NCBI GenBank assembly: GCA_029975645.1
Contig: JARKOU010000086.1
Coordinates: 1-63,876 of the forward strand
DNA from: Actinomycetales bacterium
GTDB taxonomy: Bacteria; Actinomycetota; Actinomycetes; Actinomycetales; JAHECE01
Direction of reading: 5' to 3'
Length of the DNA stretch: 63,876 nt
Shown here piece after piece: positions 16,531-25,400 of this stretch (the first letter of the stretch is position 1; each line of letters begins with the position of its first letter). The position numbers and the translations under genes were made by a program. The notes under the pieces are model-generated. The model was not told the origin of the DNA, did not search any database, and worked only from the letters and a program-made list of their open reading frames with translations.

Positions 16531-17511
16531 ATGGGGGATCAGGCCTCGAGCCCAGGCATGCCGATTCCCGGCACCTGGATCAAGGGTTTTCACGGCGCGC
16601 TCCAGCGCTCCGGCCTGGGTAGCGAGGGCAGCGTGTCGCTGCGCGCCCTGGCCCTGGAGCACCGCTCGCTCGGCACTCAGTCGATGTCGGTGCTCACCGA
16701 GTTGCCCGGGAGGGAGCGGACCCGGGATGCCCCGCGGGGAGCGGACGGCTATCGCCCGGTGGGTGCCGCCGAGGGATCTGCGGTCGAGCCAGCGCTCACG
16801 GGTGGGGCTGTCGAGTTGTGGGACGAGGTCGAGCCTCTCGCGGCATACGTCGACCGGCGTCTTCTCCAAGCCGAGGTGCTCTACCTCCCGAACCGCGGTC
16901 GCCTCTACCACGTGGCGAAGCGGACGATCGACATCGTCGGGGCGTCACTCCTCCTCCTCCTCGCCTCACCGGTCATGGCTGTCCTGGCCTTGATGATCCG
17001 TCTCGATTCCCCCGGACCCGCGGTCTTCCGGCAGCAGCGCGTCACCCTGGGGGGCCGGGTCTTCACGTTCTACAAGTTCCGCACGATGTGGGTGGACGCC
17101 CGCGAGCGGTATCCGGAGCTCTACGACTACCGCCGCACCGGCACCCTGGGTGACATCTACTACAAGCTCGAGGACGACCCGAGGAACACTCGGGTCGGCA
17201 GGTGGCTGAGGCGGACCACGCTCGACGAGCTCCCCAACCTGATCAATGTGCTCACGGGGGACATGACCCTGGTGGGTCCCCGCCCCGAGCTCCCGCAGCT
17301 CATCTCGCACTACCGGCCCGAGGACCTCGCCCTGTTCTTCACGAAGGCGGGTCTGACCGGCCTGGCCCAGGTGGCCGGCCGGAGTCTCCTCACGGTACGC
17401 GAGCGCATCACCCTGGACGTCCGCTACGTCGCCCAGCAAACCCTCCTGCTCGACCTCCGGATCCTGGCCCGCACCGTCCTGGTGGTGCTGGTGGGACGGG
17501 GTGCCTTCTGA
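16531..17511 (+). CDS. Initiating sugar-phosphate transferase (bacterial sugar transferase family)
   Basis: A 326-residue protein likely to transfer a sugar-1-phosphate to undecaprenyl phosphate, the first step of repeat-unit assembly. The catalytic region begins at KRTIDIVGASLLLLLASPVM (near residue 130), with a membrane helix, then the conserved GPAVFRQQRVTLGGRVFTFYKFRTM, the basic block RVGRWLRRTTLDELPNLINV and DMTLVGPRPELP. The N-terminal 125 residues are polar and lack the four helices of WbaP-type enzymes, so it is of the short core type. The ATG at 16531 follows a G-rich ribosome-binding site; in-frame upstream codons exist. It is the first gene of the plus-strand operon. Confidence 0.92.
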   Translation: MGDQASSPGMPIPGTWIKGFHGALQRSGLGSEGSVSLRALALEHRSLGTQSMSVLTELPGRERTRDAPRGADGYRPVGAAEGSAVEPALTGGAVELWDEVEPLAAYVDRRLLQAEVLYLPNRGRLYHVAKRTIDIVGASLLLLLASPVMAVLALMIRLDSPGPAVFRQQRVTLGGRVFTFYKFRTMWVDARERYPELYDYRRTGTLGDIYYKLEDDPRNTRVGRWLRRTTLDELPNLINVLTGDMTLVGPRPELPQLISHYRPEDLALFFTKAGLTGLAQVAGRSLLTVRERITLDVRYVAQQTLLLDLRILARTVLVVLVGRGAF

Positions 17512-18461
17512 TGGCGGTCTCCGTCGGGTCGGCCCGTGGGGGGGAGCCGGGACCAGGGACGCGGCAGGCCGACGTGGACGTCGTCGTGGTCGGTTACCAC
17601 AGCCGCGATCTCGTCCTCAGCTGCCTCGACAGCCTCGGTCCTGCGGCTCCCGGACTCGCCGTCACGGTCACCGTCGCGGACAACCATTCGGGGGACGGCA
17701 CGGTCGCCGCGGTCCGCGCCAGGGGGGACGGTGCCCAGGCATTCGACATGGGCGAGAACGCCGGGTTCGGGCGGGCAAACAACCGGGCCATTGCCGGGGG
17801 GTCGGGCCGTTACGTCTTCGTGCTGAACCCTGACACGCGGGTGGCCCCGGATGCTCTTCGCCGACTCGTCGACTTCGCCGACGCCCATCCCGAGGCGGGA
17901 GTGGTCGCACCCCGGCTCCTGAACGCCGACGGAACCCCCCAGCGGACGGCGCGCGCCTTTCCCACGCCGACGGCCGCGCTCTTCGGCCGGCGCTCGCCCC
18001 TCACGCGCCGGTTCCCGCGCAACCGGTGGTCCCGCGCCTTTCTGGTCGAGGACCGACACACCGGCGAGGAGCCGTTCCGCGTCGACTGGGTCTCCGGTGC
18101 CGCGATGCTGCTCCCCCGTGCGGTCATGGAGGCCGTCGGTGGCTTCGACGAGCGCTTCTTCCTGTTCTGGGAGGACGCGGACCTCTGCAAGAGGATCGCG
18201 CGAACCGGCCGCACCACCTGGTGCGTGCCGGCGGCGGTCGTGGTCCACGACGAGGGCGGCACCCGGGGCCACGGCTGGAGCACGCGCACGATCGTTCTCT
18301 TCCACCGTGGCGCCTACCGCTACTGGGCCACTCATCATGCCCGCCACCCCTGGAACCCCGTGAGGTGGCTCGGCGGCCTGGCCCTTGCGGGCCGCGCCAC
18401 GCTGCTGATCCTCACCCAGTCGGTCAGGACCACCTACCGAGAGCAAAGGCCTTCCACATGA
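17511..18461 (+). CDS. Glycosyltransferase family 2 (rhamnosyltransferase-like)
   Basis: A 316-residue GT-A-fold enzyme. The start ATG shares one base with the preceding TGA. The nucleotide-binding N-terminus reads VDVVVVGYHSRDLVLSCLDSL; then come GFGRANNRAI, the metal-site region VFVLNPDTRV, and the acceptor-side block GGFDERFFLFWEDADLCKRI typical of WcaA/WbbL-like rhamnosyl- and mannosyltransferases. It probably adds a sugar to the lipid-linked repeat unit at the inner face of the membrane. The sugar cannot be told from sequence. Confidence 0.9.
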   Translation: MAVSVGSARGGEPGPGTRQADVDVVVVGYHSRDLVLSCLDSLGPAAPGLAVTVTVADNHSGDGTVAAVRARGDGAQAFDMGENAGFGRANNRAIAGGSGRYVFVLNPDTRVAPDALRRLVDFADAHPEAGVVAPRLLNADGTPQRTARAFPTPTAALFGRRSPLTRRFPRNRWSRAFLVEDRHTGEEPFRVDWVSGAAMLLPRAVMEAVGGFDERFFLFWEDADLCKRIARTGRTTWCVPAAVVVHDEGGTRGHGWSTRTIVLFHRGAYRYWATHHARHPWNPVRWLGGLALAGRATLLILTQSVRTTYREQRPST

Positions 18462-19984
18462 CATCTGCAGCGACGCTCTGGAACCGGCACTGGCGGATCG
18501 TCACGGTGGCGGCTGTCGGCGCGCTCCTCGCGTTCGTCGGCTCATTCCTCGTCGACCCGACGTACACGTCCTCCACCCGTCTCCTCATCCACGGACGGGA
18601 TGCGACCTTCCTGTCCAGCACGGGGCAGGACCTCGCGAACCAGCCCGGCGTGATCGACTCCTCGCTCTCCCAGTCCCTGGCGTCCACCTACGCCGGCATC
18701 GCCACGAGCCGAGCAGTCGCGGAGACCGTGGTCGAGGATCTCGCGCTCGACGAACGCCCGGCCAAGTCCGGGCCGATCGCGATGATCGCGGGGGCTGCCG
18801 CCTGGGTCTACCGGTGCGGGCGGGCCTTCATCACCGCGGGCTACTGCGCCGCCGTGGATCCGTACGAGAAGGCGGTCGCCGAGGTCCAGGAGGGCACGTC
18901 GGCGCAGCCGCTCGGCACCAACGCAGGTTCTTCAGCCGGCACCACAGGGTCGTACGTGCTCGAGGTGACCTCGTCGGGGCGCAGCCCCGAGGAGGCCAAG
19001 GCCGTGACCGATGCGGTCGCGGACCAACTGGTCCTGACGAGCGCCTCGCGCTTCCAGACCGACTCGACGGACGTCATCGCGCGGCTGGAGACGCTGAGCG
19101 AGCAGGCTCAGCAGGAGGTGACGCAGCGCTCCCTGGAACTCGCGAACTTCCAGACAGCCAACGGGATCACCGCAGCCGACGGGGACCAAGTCCTCTCCGC
19201 GACGTCCCACGAGAACCTGAGCACCGAACTCGTCCAGGCCCAGGCCGAGGCCGCTGACCTGCAGGCGCAGCTGGCGTCGATTTCCACGAGCCTGCGCTCG
19301 ACTCCGCAGAACACGGACTCGTCGCAGACCATCGTGACGGGCCGCTCGACCACCGAGATGAACAGCCAGGCCACCAATCCGGTCTACAACGACCTGCTCG
19401 TCCAGCAGCGATCGCTCCAGGCGCAACTCGACGGCCAGCTCGCGCGGGTCGACGAGCTGCAGCGTGCGCTCGACGGCGCCGCGGCGCTCGCGGACAACGC
19501 GACTGCCGCGGAACTCGCGTCCCTCGCGGCAGCCGTCACGCGGGCGCAGCAGAACCTCGCCGACGTCGAACGGACGCTTCACGCGAGCCAGTTGACCGCG
19601 GCGCAGGGGCCGACCGATCTCACGCGGCTGGACGAGGCAGCCGCGCCCCCGTACCCAGCGGAGCCGAAGCGCTACATGTACCTCGCGCTCGGCCTTCTCA
19701 TCGGCGCGGTGGCGGGCGCCGTGCTCGCTGCTGAGGCGCGTCGGCGCGAGGTCTCGCCGATCGCTCCGCCGGACGAGGGCAGCCCGGTCGGAACAGCCAA
19801 TGCGGAGAACGAGCCGCTCGCCAACGTCCCGGATCCCGAGTGGGAGCCGGTCGGTGCGGCGAGGTCCACCGCTGCGCCGCAAGAACGGACGGACGCGCCG
19901 GCCAAAGCCGGTGGGAGGTCGGGCAACGGCTACACAACCCGACGCCCGAGCCTCTCCGACAGGTTGTTCGTCGATGACGTCTGA
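18458..19984 (+). CDS. Wzz-like polysaccharide co-polymerase
   Basis: A 508-residue membrane protein with the Wzz topology: an N-terminal helix (about 12-32, WRIVTVAAVGALLAFVGSFL), a long extracytoplasmic region rich in coiled coil (heptads around 200-300 and 320-390), and a second helix near 400-425 preceded by the proline-rich YPAEPKRYMY. The remaining C-terminal tail is polar and Pro-rich. There is no Walker A kinase domain, so it is a chain-length regulator without a fused tyrosine kinase. The start is an ATGA overlap with the previous gene. Confidence 0.85.
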   Translation: MTSAATLWNRHWRIVTVAAVGALLAFVGSFLVDPTYTSSTRLLIHGRDATFLSSTGQDLANQPGVIDSSLSQSLASTYAGIATSRAVAETVVEDLALDERPAKSGPIAMIAGAAAWVYRCGRAFITAGYCAAVDPYEKAVAEVQEGTSAQPLGTNAGSSAGTTGSYVLEVTSSGRSPEEAKAVTDAVADQLVLTSASRFQTDSTDVIARLETLSEQAQQEVTQRSLELANFQTANGITAADGDQVLSATSHENLSTELVQAQAEAADLQAQLASISTSLRSTPQNTDSSQTIVTGRSTTEMNSQATNPVYNDLLVQQRSLQAQLDGQLARVDELQRALDGAAALADNATAAELASLAAAVTRAQQNLADVERTLHASQLTAAQGPTDLTRLDEAAAPPYPAEPKRYMYLALGLLIGAVAGAVLAAEARRREVSPIAPPDEGSPVGTANAENEPLANVPDPEWEPVGAARSTAAPQERTDAPAKAGGRSGNGYTTRRPSLSDRLFVDDV

Positions 19985-21401
19985 CGTCCGCGGCCGGGTA
20001 GGCGCAGCCTCCCTCAGTGCGTCGTCCCAGCTCGGGGCGAAGGTTGTCCACCTCGTCCTCAACGTCGTGTCCAGCCTCGCCATCGTTCGGTACCTGGCCC
20101 CGGACGCCTATGGGACGTACGTTCTGGTGCTCACGATCGTCACGATGGCCGGGGTGGTGGCCGACTTCGGACTGCCCAAGCTCGCGGTCCGGGAGATGGT
20201 GCGGCCGGGGGAGGACGCCGACGCCGTCGCCGGGACGATCATCGGCATCCGGATAGCGCTGGCGGTGCTGGCGGTGCTCGCGTGCCAGGTGGCCGTGGCG
20301 CTCTTCGACCAGCCCCCGAGCGCACACCTCGCTGCGGGTGTGGCGTCGTTGGTGATCGTGGCCGACGCCGTGCTCGGGATCGTCGTGGTCCCCTTCCAGG
20401 TGAGCCTCGCCCAGCACTACGAGGCGGTGATCCGGGTGGTGGGCGAGGCCCTCGAGACCGGCCTGATCCTCGTCCTCGTGGCGCTGGGCGCCACCCTGCC
20501 GTGGCTGTTCGCACCCCCGGTGGTCGGGGTCGCCGTGGCGCTCGTTCTCGCCGTCTTCCTCAGCCGACGACGGTTCGCGCTCCATCCACGGTGGGTGCGC
20601 GCCAAGGTGCGTCCCATCCTGGTCGAGGCGCTGCCCCTCGGGCCTGCCCTGCTGGTCGGGGTGCTCTACCTCAAGCTCGACTCGTTCGTGGTGGCCGCCC
20701 TCCGACCGCCCGAGGACCTCGGCCTCTACGGCGCCGCGTACCAGCCGATCGAGTACCTGTTCCTGGGCACCGCCGTCATCATCAACGTGCTCTACCCGCT
20801 CGCGGCGCGGGCGTGGAGCGGGAACGAGGCCGAACGGTTCCGCGCGCTCTACCGTCGGGGCACGGAGGTCCTCGTCATCGCGACGCTCGTGGTCCCCGCG
20901 GTATTGGCCGTCCTGGCCCAGCCGATCGTCGAGGCTGCCTTCGGCACCGCGTACGACGGTGCGGTCCGACCGCTTCAGGTCCTCTCGATCGCGCTCGTGG
21001 TGATGGCGGTCAACGCCTGGCAGTCGCTCGTGCTGCTCTCCGGCGGCTACCAACGGCTGATCCTGCGGTACAACCTCGCCGCCCTGGCCTTCGCACTCGT
21101 GCTGTGTGGCGTGCTCGTCAGCATCATCGGCGTGGTCGGCGCGGCCATCTCCGCCCTCGCCACCGCCCTCTTCGTGCTGGTCGCCTCGACGGTGGCGGTC
21201 CACGGCCGGATGGCCGTGAGCCTCGACCCGGCCTGGATCGCTCGCGCGCTGCTCGTTGCGCTCGTCACGCTCGCCGTGGTGGCGGTCCTGACGTCGCTCG
21301 GTGTGCCGTGGATCCTCGCCGGGCTCCTCGCCGTGGCCGCGCACCTGCTCGCCGCCGTCGGGTTCGGCTTCCACCGCACCATCAGGGAGGCCATCGCATG
21401 A
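19974..21401 (+). CDS. Wzx-type polysaccharide flippase
   Basis: A 475-residue polytopic protein of the MOP superfamily with about 12-14 membrane helices spread over its whole length. The opening GAASLSASSQLGAKVVHLVL with RYLAPDAYGTYVLVLTI is typical of RfbX/Wzx proteins. It should flip undecaprenyl-linked repeat units to the outer face of the membrane. The start overlaps the co-polymerase gene by 11 nt. Confidence 0.92.
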   Translation: MTSDVRGRVGAASLSASSQLGAKVVHLVLNVVSSLAIVRYLAPDAYGTYVLVLTIVTMAGVVADFGLPKLAVREMVRPGEDADAVAGTIIGIRIALAVLAVLACQVAVALFDQPPSAHLAAGVASLVIVADAVLGIVVVPFQVSLAQHYEAVIRVVGEALETGLILVLVALGATLPWLFAPPVVGVAVALVLAVFLSRRRFALHPRWVRAKVRPILVEALPLGPALLVGVLYLKLDSFVVAALRPPEDLGLYGAAYQPIEYLFLGTAVIINVLYPLAARAWSGNEAERFRALYRRGTEVLVIATLVVPAVLAVLAQPIVEAAFGTAYDGAVRPLQVLSIALVVMAVNAWQSLVLLSGGYQRLILRYNLAALAFALVLCGVLVSIIGVVGAAISALATALFVLVASTVAVHGRMAVSLDPAWIARALLVALVTLAVVAVLTSLGVPWILAGLLAVAAHLLAAVGFGFHRTIREAIA

Positions 21402-22408
21402 CGACCCCACAGGCAACACCCGCGTCGCCGTCGGTCTCCGTGATCTTCCCGACCTACAACCGGGCGGACGTGGTGCGGACCACGATCGAGCGCTTCCTCG
21501 CGCAGGAGTACCCGCGGGACCGCCTCGAGATCCTGGTCGCGGACAACTCGACGGATGAGACGCCGGACATGGTCCGGCGCATGTCGGCCGAATCGGACGT
21601 CGACGTCCGTCTGCTCGCCAGTGGCGAACGCCTGCCTGCGGTCAAGCGCAACCAGGCGCTCCGCGCGGCCGACGGCGACCTCGTTATCTTCATGAACGAC
21701 GACGTCTGGGTGCGGCCCGACTTCGTCCGAACCCACGTCGCGGCCCATGCGCGGTACCAGGACCCGGTGGCGGTGGTCGGCCTCGTGGAGCAGTCGTCGG
21801 CGATGCCACGCACGCCCTTCATCGAGTGGTACCAGCCGTTTGCCTACCACGAGATCACCGACAGGGCCGGACTGCCGGTGTCCTACCGCTACCACTGGTC
21901 GATGAACCTCAGCATGCCGCGGCGCGTGCTGCTGGAACGGAACCTCGTGTTCCACGAGGACTGGGCCGAGATCGGGCACGAGGACGTCGAGCTCGGGTAT
22001 CGGTGGACGCGCGCCGGCTACCAGGTGATCTACGAGCCGCGGGCTTGGGGTGAGCACTACCACCCGCACGACCTCGCGAGCGCATGCCGGTTGCAGGCCT
22101 CGATCGGTCGTGGGCTGCGGGACCTCGAGGTGCTCATTCCCGAGCGAGACCTGCTCGAGCGGTACGGGGTGCTGTCCCGGGCGGCGTCGCCACGGGCGAT
22201 GGCACGTATGGCAGTGCGCACCGCGCTCTTCAACCGCTTCACGGTTCCCGTGCTCCAACCGCGGCTGGAGTCCGTGGACCGGCGCAGCCGGCTCGCCGAG
22301 TGGAGCTACTGGAAGGTCATGCTCCACCACACCCAACGTGCCTACCGGACCACGCCGCCGCGGCGTCCGGCTCCGACGCCGACTGCTCCCGTGGGAGGTC
22401 ACGGGTGA
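21398..22408 (+). CDS. Glycosyltransferase family 2
   Basis: A 336-residue GT2 enzyme starting in an ATGA overlap. It has the donor-binding VSVIFPTYNRADVVRTTIER, ILVADNSTDETPD, the metal motif MNDDVWVRPDF, and a WAEIGHEDVELGYRW acceptor or catalytic block. The C-terminal part (about 230-336) is helical and basic and may lie against the membrane. It is likely a repeat-unit transferase; donor and acceptor are unknown. Confidence 0.9.
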   Translation: MTTPQATPASPSVSVIFPTYNRADVVRTTIERFLAQEYPRDRLEILVADNSTDETPDMVRRMSAESDVDVRLLASGERLPAVKRNQALRAADGDLVIFMNDDVWVRPDFVRTHVAAHARYQDPVAVVGLVEQSSAMPRTPFIEWYQPFAYHEITDRAGLPVSYRYHWSMNLSMPRRVLLERNLVFHEDWAEIGHEDVELGYRWTRAGYQVIYEPRAWGEHYHPHDLASACRLQASIGRGLRDLEVLIPERDLLERYGVLSRAASPRAMARMAVRTALFNRFTVPVLQPRLESVDRRSRLAEWSYWKVMLHHTQRAYRTTPPRRPAPTPTAPVGGHG

Positions 22409-25400
22409 GCGCGCCCGCGGGCACGGCCCGCCGCGCCGGCGCGGGCTGGGGCGCCGTGGTGATCTGGGCCTTCGTCGCTGCGGTTGCGGCCTTCGGCCTG
22501 GCCCGGCTGGGGACGTCGGCTCTCTACGTGGTGGGCGGGCTCATCGCGGCCGCCGCGCTCGCTTACGCACTGCGTGCGGAACTGCGCCCGCCTGTGATCG
22601 CGGCGCTCGCGCGGATCTTCCCGCCGGAGACGGCGCCGAACCCCGGCGCGGGGCAGCGTCCACGCGCTGCGCGCCCGGGAGCGGCCGGGGTCGCGATGGT
22701 TGCGGTGCTCGGAGTGCTTTCTGCCGGTCTGGCCTTCGTGGTCGCCGGACGCGGCACGATGGCAATCGCGGGTGTCGTGGCACTGCTCGTCCTCGGCGTC
22801 ACCGCGGTGCTGGTGTGGCCGCTCGTGCTCGAGGTGGTCTCCGGCCCCGGAGGTCGCGCGCCCGACGGCGTTCGTGCCCCCGACGGCGTTCGTGCCCTTG
22901 ACGGCGTTCGTGGGCCGCGCGCACGGGTCGCCGGCACGGTCACCCAAGGGGCCGCCGGGCCTGGGACAGGAGGGACCTCCGGGCCGCGGCAGGTGACCGG
23001 GGCGCTCCTCGTGGGCGCCGTCGGGGCCGCGATCGCCTGGATGGCGGCCACTCTGGGCATGAAGGGTCTCGTGGCGGTCGTCGGGGCGATCGCGCTGGTC
23101 GGGCTGCTGACCTACGTGCGCGACCGGGCTGTCTTCTTCACGTTCGCTGCCGTCGCGTCGCTGACGATCGTGCTGCACAAGTCGATCGGCCCGCAGGACA
23201 CGCAGTTGTCGGGCGGGGCGATCGCGGTGTACGTGACCACCTTCGACCTGATGATCGTGCTGCTCTACGCCCTCTGGTGGCGCGAGGGCACGCTCGTCTC
23301 CGACGTCCGGCGTGCGATCCGCCAACCGGCGGTCTGGATCCCGCTCGCCGGGGTCGCGCTCTTCCTCCCGAGCCTCCTCGTGGCGCCGAGCCTCAGCCAC
23401 TCCGCGGCGGAACTGGTCCGGATGGGCTGGATGTACCTGCTCTTCCTCTATGTGGCCGTGCGCGTCCGAACTCGTCGGCACATCGGGGCGCTTCTCGCCG
23501 GGCTCGTGGTCTTCGTCGCGGTCGAACTCGTCGTCGTGGTCCTGCAATGGCGCACCGGCGGCGTGCTCGGGCTCTCGTTCCTCGGCGTGCCCACCCAACT
23601 CGGCGACCGGGTCACGGACTCCGGCGCGATCGGGCGGCCCTTCGGCACGATCATCCATCCCGTCTTCATGGCCGCGGCGCTCGGGACCGTCGCGATGGTG
23701 GCGCTCGCGTTCGCGCTGGCCCTGCGGCGGTCCCTGACGAAGGTCGTCGCCACCGGCGTCGTCGGTGCCTGCCTCGCGTGCATGTGGTTCGCGCACACGA
23801 GAGCCTCGCTGGTCGCCGCTCTGATGGTCGGCGCTGTCGTGGTCGCGGTGGCCCTGCGGCGGGGCTGGATCCAGTTGTCGACCATCGGCCGGATCGCCCT
23901 GATCGGAGCGGGGTTCGCGGCGGTCTTCTGGAGTCGGATCAGCGAGAAGTTCGTCGAGAACTTCCGTACGGGTCACTTCCTCGAGGAGGTGGACTCGCGT
24001 CTGGAACTCAACGAGATCGCGGCCCGGATGATCCACGACCACCTCCTGCTCGGCGTCGGCCTGAACAACCACGAAGTGGTGCTCCCGCGGTACGAGGCGA
24101 ATCCAGTGATCTTCTTCGGTCACCCCGTCCACAACCTCTACCTCCTGGTCCTCTCGGAGACGGGGATCGTGGGCTTCGCCGGCCTGGTTCTGGTGGGTGT
24201 CGCGATGTACGACGTCGCGCTGCGGCTGGCCCGAAGCCGGGACTTGCTGTACGGAACCCTCGGCGTCGGCATCGCCGCGGCCATGGCGTTCCTCATGATC
24301 GAGGAGATCCTCGGATTCTCCCTCCGGCAGGACATCCCGCTCGCCCTGTACTGGCTGCTCGCCGGACTCGCCGTCGCGGCCGCGCGGCAGTCCGGGATGC
24401 CGTGGCCGGCGTGGGGAGGTCGCCGCTCGGAGATCGCCCCGCGGTCGGGACCGGTTCGGTCGGGACCGGTTCGGTCGGAGCCGGTCCACCTCGGGGCCGG
24501 CGGCACGGCACGGGATTCGGCCCGGCCCGGTGCGACGGCCGGCCGTCGGTTGCGGACGGCTCGCGCGTCCGGGGCGATCGCGATCCTCGCCGTCGGCGGG
24601 CTCCTCATCGCGCCGGGCGCGAGCACGGGCGCGGCGGCCGCCGGAGCACGGCTCGTAGCGGCCGTCCGGGGGGCGGCGTCGGCTGCGCTCGTCTTCACTG
24701 CGGTGGAGCGCGCGACCGGCGCCCACGGGATCTACACGGCGGCCGCGGACGGGAGCGGTGTGCGCCGCATCACCCCCGACGACGGCAGGTTGTACAGCTG
24801 GCCGCGCTGGGCATTCGGCAACACCAAGATCGTCTACACGGTGCGGTCCGGCCCTCCCGGCTCACCGGAGTCCATCGCTCTGATGAACCCCGACGGGTCG
24901 GACCCGCAGGTGCTCCAGGAGTTCGACTTCCGGATCGGCCAGCCGTCGGTTGACCCGAGCGGCCGTTGGGTGGTCTTCACCGGGACGGCGCCGTGGTTCC
25001 CGCAGGTCGCGCTCTTCCAGATGGACCTGGCGACGGGAGAGAGCACCAACCTGACCGCTGAGACGGTGCCCGTGGGCGGGTTCGACTCAGACCCCTTCGT
25101 GACCGCCGAGGGCGACGGGATCGTCTTTGTCTGGACCCAGGGGGCCAGCGGTGCGGCGATCGCCGAGATGGACCCCGACGGGTCCGTGCGGCGAACCGTC
25201 ACCGACGACGCCTGGTTCAACACCGACCCCGGCGTGTCTCCCGACGGTTCGCAGATCGTCATCGCCTCCTACCGTGGGTCCGGCACGCCGTCGTCGCAGG
25301 AGAACGGGGACATCTCCACGGTCAAGCCCGGCGACTGGAACATTGTCGTCCGGCCTCGCCATGGCGGCGAGGAGACGGTGCTCACCGAGGGTGCCGACTG